56,613 nt of DNA, from the NCBI GenBank assembly GCA_009928125.1, contig RFVJ01000002.1:1-56613 (forward strand), given 5' to 3'. Positions 9,266 to 18,536 of this stretch are shown here, one piece after another (position 1 is the stretch's first letter; every line of letters starts with the position of its first letter). Origin of the DNA: Betaproteobacteria bacterium. Its GTDB lineage: Bacteria; Pseudomonadota; Gammaproteobacteria; Burkholderiales; Burkholderiaceae_C. The notes under the pieces are model-generated. The model searched no databases and was not told the origin of the DNA. It saw only the letters and a program-made list of their open reading frames with translations. Made by a program: the position numbers and the translations under genes.

Positions 9266-11530
9266 CTAGAGACGCATGTCGAGCGACAGGTTCAGTTGCG
9301 GTTTGGCGTAACGTTCATTGCGGGTGTAGTCACCGTTGGACAGCAAGTTAAGGGTGCTGCCATTCGGGGGTCCAAATTGCTGAACGCCCGCGCTGGCTGC
9401 TGCTCTGAATGACACGGTGGGGCTTAAAGGCATCAGGGCATAGACATCCAGGCCGCGAGAAATTGTGCGTCTCAACAGCAGTTCAGGCGTTTGCCGTGTG
9501 TCGTACCCCGGCGTCAGGCTCAAGTTGCCGCCCACGCTCAGTGGAAGACCGCTGATGCGCTGGTCAAACCCCAGGTTGGCAGACCATGGTTGCTGGCCGT
9601 CCAGTCGATTGTCTGGGCCTGCCAGTGCAGCGATGCGAGATCTGTAAATGCTCAAGGAACTGCGAATGTTCAATGCTTTGACCTGGCTGAACCATTGAGG
9701 CATCAGATCTGCGGCTCGGCCGCGCAGTTCAAATTCAACGCCGCTGGTGACTGCATCGGAAAAGTTTTGTGGCTGTGAAATCCAACGCGGTGCATTGGCC
9801 CAACTGACTTGACGCAACTCGGTGAGGTTTCTGACGACATTGTTCAAATTGCGATGAAACAAGCCCACACTGAAAATACCGTCGTTGGTCAAATAGTTTT
9901 CATAGGCAATGTCCAAGCCGGTGGCCAGTTCAGGCGTGAGGGCGGGGTTGCCAAGACGGTCGGGTGCCAAGTAAGTGTTGGTGAGATTGGTGTTGGTGTA
10001 GGCACCGTTGATCACGGGGCGAGCCAACAAGGCATTGAGGCCAGGTGCCTTGTAACTGCGCGTCAAACTGGCGCGGACCATGTCTCTGCTTTTGGGATCA
10101 AACTTGTAAGTGACGTGAGCAAGGGGTGACAGCACACTGCTGACATTGGAGACTGGGTTGGATGCATTGGTGCTTTCTGAGGCAATGCGTTCGTTGCGCA
10201 ATCCTAGATAGAGTTGCCATTGGGGTGACAACTCCCACTCGTCTTGTATGTAATAGGCTTGGCGTTGCATTTGCGCTTCGAAGGGTTGGCCTTCAAAACT
10301 GGGCAACAAGGCTTGGCCCCTTGCATCGGTGGTGGTGCGTTGCTCTCGTCTGTTTCTGTTCTCGAGATCCCAACCGGCTGTGAGAGTATGTGCAGTGCCC
10401 AGCAGTTGGCTGTATTTGCCGGCGTGCGTGACAGCATCGTCCAGGTTGTTGGCTGAAGTTTGCAATTGCGTGGCACCTGCTCGCAGATTGCGGAAATCAA
10501 AGGCAGACCTCGATTGCTGGAGACCTGCTTTGATTTCGATGCGCTGATCTTCGCTGAATCGGTTGATCCAAGTGATGTTGCCGCGTCGGTTTTCCCAGTA
10601 ACCGCCTTGAACAGTGTCATCGTCAAAGACAGGCACACCGGCGACAGCGCGATTGACGTAGTCGGTGCGGTAATTCCAATAACCTTTTTGAAAAAAAGTG
10701 GCCAGCGACAAGGTTTGCTCGTCGCTGATTTTGTAGTTCAAGCGCGGCGCAAGGTTATAGCCCCAGCCGTCTGATCTGCTGGTACCCAGTTGTTGTGACA
10801 CTGCAGACAATCCATCTAAACCAGCCATCTTTCGATCGATGATGTTGCGCACTTGCCGGTCCCATTCAAACAAAGAAACAGGCAGCGACAAATTGAAAGG
10901 ACCAGCGGATTCGCTGAGTGAATAATTGAGATTGCCCAACGGCCTGTCAACACCAGATGCCATGCCCACACGCAGCGTACTGAGCGAGCGACGTGAGGTT
11001 TCTTTCAAGATCACATTGATGGTGCCGGCAATGGCTTGTGCGCTTTGATCCGCCGTGGCAGCCTTGATGACTTCAATCCGTTCAATTTGGGAGGGACTGA
11101 GCTGGTCCAAGTTAAAGCCTTGAGGCGCTGGGTCTCCGTTGATCAGAATTTGTGTGTAACCAGCGCCCAGGCCTCGCATGCGAGGGCCGCCTGTGTCCAC
11201 GTTAACACCGGGCAGGCGTCGCAAAAAATCCAAGGTGTTGGTGTCACCGTAACGGTCGAGCTCTTCGCGGCCATAAATCTGTTTGGCCACACTGGCAGCG
11301 CGCCTCAATTCGGTGGAGCCTTGTCGCGCCACAATTTCAACGCGCTGAACAACACTGGGTTGAGTGCCGCTGGTGGTTTCGGTTTGACCACCCATGGCGG
11401 CATCTTGCGCCAACGCGCCCAACGGTAAGCTGAGCCAACACGCGACAGCCAAGCTGGTGGCGCTGAGTGGATGTGAGTCTCGGATTGGAAATACCCGATG
11501 CCTAGGGCTGTGTTGAGAGGGGCATTTCAT
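9266..11530 (-). CDS. TonB-dependent outer-membrane receptor
   Basis: Plug-domain RLPGVNVDTGGPRMRGLGAGYTQILINGDPAPQGFNLDQLSPSQIERIEVIKA; C-terminal aromatic-poor LNLSLDMRL barrel end. Confidence 0.88.
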   Translation of the reverse strand: MKCPSQHSPRHRVFPIRDSHPLSATSLAVACWLSLPLGALAQDAAMGGQTETTSGTQPSVVQRVEIVARQGSTELRRAASVAKQIYGREELDRYGDTNTLDFLRRLPGVNVDTGGPRMRGLGAGYTQILINGDPAPQGFNLDQLSPSQIERIEVIKAATADQSAQAIAGTINVILKETSRRSLSTLRVGMASGVDRPLGNLNYSLSESAGPFNLSLPVSLFEWDRQVRNIIDRKMAGLDGLSAVSQQLGTSRSDGWGYNLAPRLNYKISDEQTLSLATFFQKGYWNYRTDYVNRAVAGVPVFDDDTVQGGYWENRRGNITWINRFSEDQRIEIKAGLQQSRSAFDFRNLRAGATQLQTSANNLDDAVTHAGKYSQLLGTAHTLTAGWDLENRNRREQRTTTDARGQALLPSFEGQPFEAQMQRQAYYIQDEWELSPQWQLYLGLRNERIASESTNASNPVSNVSSVLSPLAHVTYKFDPKSRDMVRASLTRSYKAPGLNALLARPVINGAYTNTNLTNTYLAPDRLGNPALTPELATGLDIAYENYLTNDGIFSVGLFHRNLNNVVRNLTELRQVSWANAPRWISQPQNFSDAVTSGVEFELRGRAADLMPQWFSQVKALNIRSSLSIYRSRIAALAGPDNRLDGQQPWSANLGFDQRISGLPLSVGGNLSLTPGYDTRQTPELLLRRTISRGLDVYALMPLSPTVSFRAAASAGVQQFGPPNGSTLNLLSNGDYTRNERYAKPQLNLSLDMRL

Positions 11531-11625
11531 AGGTGGTCAAGTCTGAACGGTTGCACTGTATCTTAGACAGAATTTGATAATGCCTGCCTGTGAAGGGCTG
11601 TTATCAGCGTTAATCGGGATAGGCT

Positions 11626-12645
11626 GTGGTGGCCATGATGACTAAGATGGGCATGAACAGGGAGACATGGATGTTGAAGAGTCTGAAATTTGTCCGTTTC
11701 AAGTGGATGTGTGTTGCATCTTTCATATGGGTGGGCAGTGCCGCCATGGCGCAGAGTTGGCCCGCCAAACCCATCAAAGTGATTGCGCCATACCCACCCG
11801 GTGGTCCCAGCGATTTGGTCATGCGCACAGCGTCTGAGCGGATTCAAGCCATCTTGAAGCAGCCTATCGTGATTGAAAACCAACCAGGGGCTGGGGGCAA
11901 CATCGGTGCGGCGGCTGTGGCTCGCGCTGCACCCGATGGCTACACTTTTTTGATTGCCACCGACACCTTGCTGACGGTCAATCCGCATGTCTACAAGTCC
12001 ATGACCTTCAAGTTGGACGACCTCAAACCCATCAGTGTGTTGTCTTCCTTCAGCCAAACCTTGGTGTGCAACCCATCCTTGGGCGTGAAAAATTTGAATG
12101 AATTGATTGCCAAATCAAAAACCACGCCCTTGAGTTATGCCTCGGGCGGCGCGGGTGTGCCCGGTCATTTGTCGACAGAATTGTTGTTGAACATGACGGG
12201 CATGCAGATGACGCACATTCCTTACAAAGGTCCGGCGCCGGCCATGCAGGATGTGTTGGCGGGTCAGGTGCCTTGTGGTTTGTTGGCGGGGCCGACTGTG
12301 TTGCCCCATGTGAAGTCAGGCAAATTAACTGCCTTGGCGGTGTCGGGTCATGGCCGTTCGCCTACGTTGCCCGACGTGCCCACCATTGCCGAAGCTGGCG
12401 TGAAAGGCTATGAGGCCGATTTCAGTTTGATTTTATTGGCGCCTCGTCAGGTCCCTGATGAGGTTGTCAATAAATTTCGAATGGCGGTTGTGGAGGCATT
12501 GCGGACGCCAGAAGCTGCTGAGCGCCTCAAGGCCACAGATCAAATCGTGATTGGCAGTACACCTGAAGAGGCTGTCGCCAAGGTCAATAAAGACTTCGCC
12601 AAGTGGGGCACCGTGGCCCGCAAAATTGGCCTTAGCCTGGATTGA
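11626..12645 (+). CDS. Bug/TctC-family tripartite tricarboxylate transporter substrate-binding protein
   Basis: WPAKPIKVIAPYPPGGPSDLVMR...VIENQPGAGGNIGAAAVARAAPDGYTFL. Confidence 0.95.
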   Translation: MVAMMTKMGMNRETWMLKSLKFVRFKWMCVASFIWVGSAAMAQSWPAKPIKVIAPYPPGGPSDLVMRTASERIQAILKQPIVIENQPGAGGNIGAAAVARAAPDGYTFLIATDTLLTVNPHVYKSMTFKLDDLKPISVLSSFSQTLVCNPSLGVKNLNELIAKSKTTPLSYASGGAGVPGHLSTELLLNMTGMQMTHIPYKGPAPAMQDVLAGQVPCGLLAGPTVLPHVKSGKLTALAVSGHGRSPTLPDVPTIAEAGVKGYEADFSLILLAPRQVPDEVVNKFRMAVVEALRTPEAAERLKATDQIVIGSTPEEAVAKVNKDFAKWGTVARKIGLSLD

Positions 12646-12652
12646 ACCAAGT

Positions 12653-12695
12653 GGGGTCAGATCAACATTCATGTTGTGAATGTTGATCTGGCTCC
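12653..12695. repeat. mini-hairpin of the GGGGTCAGATCAACATT family
   Basis: GGGGTCAGATCAACATTCA-tgttg-TGAATGTTGATCTGGCTCC; fully paired as RNA when two G-U wobbles are allowed. Confidence 0.9.
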
Positions 12696-12715
12696 TCTTA
12701 GTTGCTCTGCGACGG

Positions 12716-13597
12716 ATGTCCCAACTTTTAAGTGATACAGCGCGCAATCGCCAAGTAGGCATTGCGCTGGTCACTGTGACCACCTTGATGTTTGCGGTGC
12801 TCGACACCAGTGCCAAATGGTTGGTGCAAACGGTGCCCGTGTTGCAAGTGGTGTGGCTCAGGTTTGTGTTTCACACCTTGTTGACCACCGCCATTTTCAT
12901 GCCTTCGATGGGAGTGGCTTTGTTCAAAATTCACAATCCACGATTGCAATTGCTTCGTGGTGTGATGTTGGCCCTCATGACAGGGTTGAACTTTTTTGCA
13001 TTGCAGTATTTGCAATTGGCAGAAACGGGGGCAGTGCAATTTTCAGTGCCCATATTGATCGCGCTCATTTCCGCTGTGTGGTTGCATGAGCGGCTGGATG
13101 CCAAAAAATGGCTGGCCGTTTGCACAGGATTTGTTGGCGTACTGGTCATCATTCGGCCAGGCAGTCATGGCTTTCATCCCGCTATTTTGTTGAGCATCAT
13201 GAATGCCGTGCTATATGCAGCTTTCAATTTAATGACCCGCCGACTGGCTGGGAGCGATCATCCCATTTCGACCCAACTGGCTTCCGCCACTGTCCCATCT
13301 TTGTTGCTAGCCCCTTTTGCCATTGGGTACTGGGAGACGCCCGCGTCATGGCAAGTTTGGGGTGTCTTGGTTTTGGCGGGTTTAACAGGCGGTTTGGGCC
13401 ACACGGCCTCAGCACTGGCCCATCGATACGCCACAGCTGCGGTGCTCGGCCCCTTTTTGTATCAGCAAATCATTTACATGAGCTTGGGGGGCTGGCTTAT
13501 GTTTGGCCAAATTCCTGACGCTGCTGTTGTGCTGGGGGCGGGCATTGTTGTCCTGAGTGGCCTGTACCTTTTGTGGCGTGAATTCAACACCGAATAA
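12716..13597 (+). CDS. EamA/DMT-superfamily transporter
   Basis: Ten hydrophobic segments; two repeats with ...WLRFVFHTLLTT / LGAGIVVLSGLYLLWRE. Confidence 0.85.
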   Translation: MSQLLSDTARNRQVGIALVTVTTLMFAVLDTSAKWLVQTVPVLQVVWLRFVFHTLLTTAIFMPSMGVALFKIHNPRLQLLRGVMLALMTGLNFFALQYLQLAETGAVQFSVPILIALISAVWLHERLDAKKWLAVCTGFVGVLVIIRPGSHGFHPAILLSIMNAVLYAAFNLMTRRLAGSDHPISTQLASATVPSLLLAPFAIGYWETPASWQVWGVLVLAGLTGGLGHTASALAHRYATAAVLGPFLYQQIIYMSLGGWLMFGQIPDAAVVLGAGIVVLSGLYLLWREFNTE

Positions 13598-13745
13598 TTG
13601 GGGTCAGATCAACATTAATTTCTAATCAAAGGGGTTTAAGGCTTAGGGGGGCTGAACGATTTCTGGTACTCCAGTATGAGGAAGCCCCCCTAAGCCTTAA
13701 ACCCCTTTGATTAACAAAATTAATGTTGATCTGACCCCAATTATT
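13593..13745. repeat. large hairpin element, copy 2
   Basis: AATAATTGGGGTCAGATCAACATTAATTT C TAATCA [AAGGGGTTTAAGGCTTAG 13629-13646] core 13647-13689 [CTAAGCCTTAAACCCCTT 13690-13707] TGATTA ACA AAATTAATGTTGATCTGACCCCAATTATT. Confidence 0.97.
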
Positions 13746-14385
13746 TTTCTATCTCAACCATGATTTCATTGCGCCTGAACATGGGCAAGGTCCAAGGTGG
13801 GTCGTAGCGCGAGAGTTGAGGGGCTCCAATGACTTTGAAGTTTTTTTGCTGCAACCATGCCATCAGTTCATCGGTTTTGCTTTGAACTTTGGCCAGGGTG
13901 TTGAAGCCGGTGTAACTGTGAACGGCCATCAACTTGCCGGGTACTTCTTTGAGCTTCACTTCAGGATTGTTGGGTTGAGGCAAGGTGCTCAGGGTGTACT
14001 GGGCAGGCATCACAAAATGTACTCGCCACAGTTTGGCTTCTCGCATGTCATTGATGACCGCGCTCATGGTGACCGGCGCTGTCATGGCTATTTTTTCAGA
14101 TTGTGGCTCAACCGTGACAGGTGCTGTCATTGCAATTTTGGCGCTGTTGCCAGATTGCGCAGCACGGTTGTTACCAAAAATATAGTCTGCGATGCGACGA
14201 AAACCTTTGTTTGAAGCTTCGTCCATGTCGCCTTCAACCATCGTTTCTGCAACGAGGATGGGTGCGTACTGTCGGACTTCAAAGGGCTCGGACTTCAGGG
14301 TGACTTTGAATGCAGGTTCTTCGATGGCCATGGCTGTTTGCCCCATCATGAAAGTGGTCATCAGAAATAAGGTTCGGAAATTCAT
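13741..14385 (-). CDS. SOUL-family heme-binding protein, exported
   Basis: EEPAFKVTLKSEPFEVRQYAPILVAETMVEGD...KIAMTAPVT repeated motif. Confidence 0.9.
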   Translation of the reverse strand: MNFRTLFLMTTFMMGQTAMAIEEPAFKVTLKSEPFEVRQYAPILVAETMVEGDMDEASNKGFRRIADYIFGNNRAAQSGNSAKIAMTAPVTVEPQSEKIAMTAPVTMSAVINDMREAKLWRVHFVMPAQYTLSTLPQPNNPEVKLKEVPGKLMAVHSYTGFNTLAKVQSKTDELMAWLQQKNFKVIGAPQLSRYDPPWTLPMFRRNEIMVEIEK

Positions 14386-14423
14386 GAGGCCCTCTTTTTG
14401 ATTGTTAATTCAACGAACTGTCA

Positions 14424-15806
14424 TCAGTAAGTCAGTTCTAACACAGTGACATGACCTTGCGAAGCGGGCCAGGTCAATCCTTTCAGGTGTTCTCCGTTGA
14501 ATTCCGCTGCTATGGAACGTTGAGGAGATTCACTCGTTCTCATTCTGACGCTTGAAATGCCTGCCCCCATGCCTGGGACAATACCCGGTATGTCAGATTG
14601 ACCATCCAGTTTCATTCGATCGCGGTTTGCATCAAAGTAGCCTCTGGGCCGCGTCCAGATGACCAGAGCTTGCGGGGTACGTTCCGATGCTGCCAATCGC
14701 TCGGGTCGCAGATGAACAAGGTTGCTTGATCTTGGGAATGGACTCCGGTAGATGTGTGTGGTGGCATAGCCTTCAGCAGTCAATTCAAATTCGTAGGCGG
14801 CGCGCGAGTTGGCCTTGAAGGGACCCCATTGGCCATCAACGGCGATGGTCTTTCGGTGGACGGCAGCACCTTGGCGCTGGCCCGTTTGGGGATCAGTTTC
14901 GTAGACGGCCAACTGGGCACCTTGCAAAGGTAAATTGCTGACAAAGTTTCCGCTGTCGGCTTGGCGTGGGTTCAGCCCCAGGCCAAATACTTTGCCATTC
15001 AGTTCAATCTGCGTTTGCGGAGTGATGTTGTGCAAAGGGGTTTGTCCCGTCAGAAATTGATAGCTGGCGACAAAAGCCTCTGGCGAAAAGGAAGTTTCGC
15101 GGTGATCAATTTGGGGAATCACGACATTGAATGCCCCTTTGAGTTCGGGGCCATCAAACCCAACCATGGTGGCACGTCCCTTCATGCCAATCCAAACGCC
15201 ATCTGGCTGCGCGTACTTGTCGTTGTTGTCAGATCGAATGGTCATCCATTGCGTGGGGCCACAAACCTCATCACCTCTTTCGTTCTTCGGTGCATTGAGT
15301 TGTTTGAGAAATGGGCCAGCGCCAGAAAATTCATTGGCATCGTTCAAACCAGGAACCGCCTGGACGCCGTGGTTGGTTCCGCCGCCGATGATGGCATGGC
15401 TGACGTTTTTTGTACCCCCCGCGTTGCACAGGTAATTGCGAATGGCATTGCCCCCTCTTGAATTGCCGATCAGGATGACTTGTTGGGCACCAGTTTGCTT
15501 CAAGACTTCATCCACTTTGTCCTGGAGTACTTGCATGTGTTCGGTGGTGGAAGTACGCCCAGCTTGCGGTTTGTCATCGGCGTCGCGCGCGAGCGGGTAG
15601 GGAACATCCAATGCGTGAAGCAATTGCGAGGGCCAAGCGTTGGATTCGAAGCGCCACAAGGTGCTTTGCCAAAGTGCAGCGGAGTCGCCGTTGCCATGTA
15701 CAAAAATGACAGGCTTGTAGGACAAATGGGGTGTTGACATGGGCGTTGTACATGCACTCATCAAGAGCCCTGCGAAGGCTAAAAGCCAACCATTCAAATG
15801 ATTCAT
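14424..15806 (-). CDS. putative lipoprotein alpha/beta hydrolase (lipase-like)
   Basis: Lipobox-like LLMSACTT; VIFVHGNGDSAALW; VILIGNSRGGNAIRNYL. Confidence 0.75.
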   Translation of the reverse strand: MNHLNGWLLAFAGLLMSACTTPMSTPHLSYKPVIFVHGNGDSAALWQSTLWRFESNAWPSQLLHALDVPYPLARDADDKPQAGRTSTTEHMQVLQDKVDEVLKQTGAQQVILIGNSRGGNAIRNYLCNAGGTKNVSHAIIGGGTNHGVQAVPGLNDANEFSGAGPFLKQLNAPKNERGDEVCGPTQWMTIRSDNNDKYAQPDGVWIGMKGRATMVGFDGPELKGAFNVVIPQIDHRETSFSPEAFVASYQFLTGQTPLHNITPQTQIELNGKVFGLGLNPRQADSGNFVSNLPLQGAQLAVYETDPQTGQRQGAAVHRKTIAVDGQWGPFKANSRAAYEFELTAEGYATTHIYRSPFPRSSNLVHLRPERLAASERTPQALVIWTRPRGYFDANRDRMKLDGQSDIPGIVPGMGAGISSVRMRTSESPQRSIAAEFNGEHLKGLTWPASQGHVTVLELTY

Positions 15807-15853
15807 GGCTGTGCCGGATGAAATGAGGGGACTACATTCTCTCATTGGCATGC

Positions 15854-15877
15854 AATTAATTGTGATCTGACCCCAAT
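15854..15877. repeat. solo arm of the GGGGTCAGATC element family
   Basis: AATTAATTGTGATCTGACCCCAAT, near-match to the right arm AATTAATGTTGATCTGACCCCAAT. Confidence 0.8.
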
Positions 15878-15880
15878 GAG

Positions 15881-16300
15881 TTAGATCAAGCTCAGGCTTC
15901 CGAGGACCGTGAAGAGCTGGGTGGCATTGATCAATATGGCAGTTTTGTGAATTTTTCTAAATTCAGGAATGGCCATCAGGTTGCTGTTGTCTCGAATTTC
16001 AGCGCCGATTTGTTCCATTTTGGGGATGAATTTGAAGCGGAGCACCAAGGTCAAAGTGGCAATGATGGCAGCTTCAAGGGTCAGCATGGGTTTGGCCGCC
16101 AGTGCGTAACTGAATGTCGCTGCAATGGCCACAACAATCGCAAACTTGAAATAGGTGAGGTAGAAGGACTTGATGAACTTGGCGTCCATGGTGTTGTCGT
16201 GCTTCAAAATGAGCAGGGGGATCGATCCAAACAGAAAATAGGTGGTGACCGCCAGCATGGCCACAGTCAAAAACAGCGCAGCGTGATGGGCATTCAGCAT
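15881..16300 (-). CDS. small integral membrane protein of unknown function
   Basis: 139 aa with four predicted hydrophobic segments. Confidence 0.7.
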   Translation of the reverse strand: MLNAHHAALFLTVAMLAVTTYFLFGSIPLLILKHDNTMDAKFIKSFYLTYFKFAIVVAIAATFSYALAAKPMLTLEAAIIATLTLVLRFKFIPKMEQIGAEIRDNSNLMAIPEFRKIHKTAILINATQLFTVLGSLSLI

Positions 16301-16427
16301 GATTGAGGGTTACTCCTCGTAGCAGTTAACAAAGCGGTGGCTTTAAAATCTATTGCGCTGCAGCAAATTGTGGTTCGTTGTTGCGCCTGTCAATGTTGCA
16401 CCGTTAATTTTGTGAAGAGTCTAAATC

Positions 16428-16952
16428 ATGGCACGTCAATCAGCCAAATCTGCCGCCGACACCACCCGTGGCAAACCCGAGCCCGAGAAGACCGCCAAGG
16501 CTACAAAAACTGCCAATCCCACAGATTCTGCTGAAGTCAAGCCACAACGGGTGATTAAAAAATACCCCAACCGCCGGCTTTATGACACCACAACTTCCAG
16601 CTACATCACGCTGGCTGAAATCAAGCTTTTGGTGATGGAAGGCCAAACATTCGCAGTCAGAGACGCCAAAACGGGAGATGACCTGACCCGAAGCATCCTG
16701 TTGCAGATCATTTTGGAAGAGGAATCCGCTGGCGCGCCCATGTTCACTGAGGCTGTACTGGCCAACATCATTCGCTTCTATGGCCATGCCATGCAAGGCT
16801 ACATGGGGTCTTATTTAGAAAGTAATTTGCAGTCTTTGATGCAAATGCAATCGACCATGGGGCATCAGTCGACCAACATCATGAGCCAAATGCAAGAGCA
16901 GATGCAAAAGCAAACCGCTCAATTTTTCTCTGCTTTGGGTCTGAAGCCCTGA
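16428..16952 (+). CDS. phaR: polyhydroxyalkanoate synthesis repressor PhaR
   Basis: RVIKKYPNRRLYDTTTSSYITLAEIKLLVMEGQTFAVRDAKTGDDLTRSILLQIILEEE. Confidence 0.95.
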   Translation: MARQSAKSAADTTRGKPEPEKTAKATKTANPTDSAEVKPQRVIKKYPNRRLYDTTTSSYITLAEIKLLVMEGQTFAVRDAKTGDDLTRSILLQIILEEESAGAPMFTEAVLANIIRFYGHAMQGYMGSYLESNLQSLMQMQSTMGHQSTNIMSQMQEQMQKQTAQFFSALGLKP

Positions 16953-17005
16953 ATCGATGAGACCAGAGCCGTCTGAGGCGATCGAATTACTGGGACAATA
17001 GCCCC

Positions 17006-18332
17006 ATGAACGAAAATGCTAGCACCGGCCATGGCGCCGCTCCTGATACCGCCTCATCGGTCGCCCCCAAAGTAGGCTTCGTCAGCCTCGGCTGTCCCAA
17101 GGCCCTCACAGACTCAGAGCTGATCCTGACGCAGCTCAGTGCTGAGGGTTATCAAACTTCCAAAACTTTCGAAGGTGCCGATCTGGTGATCGTCAACACT
17201 TGCGGCTTCATTGACGATGCCGTGAAGGAAAGTTTGGACACCATTTCAGAAGCCTTGAACGTCAACGGCAAAGTCATTGTCACGGGCTGCTTGGGTGCCA
17301 AAGAAGCTGAAGGTGGTGGCAACATGGTGCGGGCCATGCATCCCAGTGTGCTGGCGGTCACAGGACCCCACGCCACCCAAGAGGTGATGGATGCTGTCCA
17401 TGCGCATTTGCCCAAGCCCCACGACCCCTTCTTGGATTTGGTGCCCAATGCTTTTGGCGAAGCGGGCCTCAAGCTCACGCCCCGTCACTATGCTTATTTG
17501 AAAATCAGTGAAGGCTGCAATCACCGCTGCACCTTCTGCATCATTCCCTCGATGCGCGGCGATCTCGTCTCACGTCCCATTGGCGATGTCTTGAAAGAAG
17601 CGCAGGCCTTGTTTGAAGGCGGGGTCAAAGAGTTGTTGGTGATCAGCCAAGACACGTCTGCCTATGGCGTTGATACCCAATACCGCATGGGTTTTTGGGA
17701 AGGTCGTCCTGTCAAAACGCGCATGTTGGAATTGGTTCAGACACTGGGTGAAATGGCGCAAAAGCATGGCGCTTGGGTTCGCTTGCACTATGTGTACCCA
17801 TACCCCAGTGTCGACGATATTTTGCCGCTCATGGCCACTGGCTTGATCTTGCCTTATTTGGATGTGCCGTTGCAGCACAGTCACCCCGACGTGCTCAAGC
17901 GCATGAAGCGTCCCGCCAGCGGCGAGAAGAATTTAGAGCGCATTCAAAAGTGGCGCGAAATTTGTCCTCAACTGGTCAGGTTGTTTTGCCTACAGCCCTG
18001 TCAAAGGCGCTACTGCCAACGACTTGCCAGGCATGCTGCCAGAGGCCCTGCGAGAAGAACGGCGTTCACGCTTCATGGCTGTGGCTGAAGAAGTGTCCAT
18101 TCAACGTTTACATCAGCGCGTGGGTGCCACCATGCAAGTCTTGGTTGATTCTGCATCGGCCTTGGGCAAAAAAGGGGGCATTGGGCGCTCGTATGCGGAT
18201 GCGCCAGAAATTGACGGATTGGTTCGTTTGTTACCGCCAGAAAAGATCAGTAAAACCTACAAGGTGGGTGAATTCACGCGCGCTCGGGTTGTGGGCGTTG
18301 AAGGCCACGACCTGATCGCCTTGCCTGTTTAA
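17006..18332 (+). pseudogene. rimO: ribosomal protein S12 methylthiotransferase RimO, interrupted by internal deletion/frameshift near 17977
   Basis: 5' frame: [16 protein letters not shown]...[18 protein letters not shown]; 3' frame from 17979: [18 protein letters not shown]...; the intervening TIRSTFIxGFPGET-type segment is absent. Confidence 0.9.
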
Positions 18333-18434
18333 TTTGCAAGTTCCGCAGAAAAGCATGTCAGACGCCTCAAGGACCGTGAATTTGCAAACGATGTGCGTAA
18401 AAAAAGCCGCATCTCGTGCAGCTTTGTTTAAACT

Positions 18435-18519
<85 letters not shown>

Positions 18520-18536
18520 ATTCAGGAAAAAAAGGA

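Noticed and set aside
7730-13745. Interpretation of the hairpin elements as integron attC sites or a CRISPR array
   Set aside because: No integrase-type core sites or cassette arrangement, no regular repeat-spacer periodicity, and only two full copies nearly 6 kb apart.
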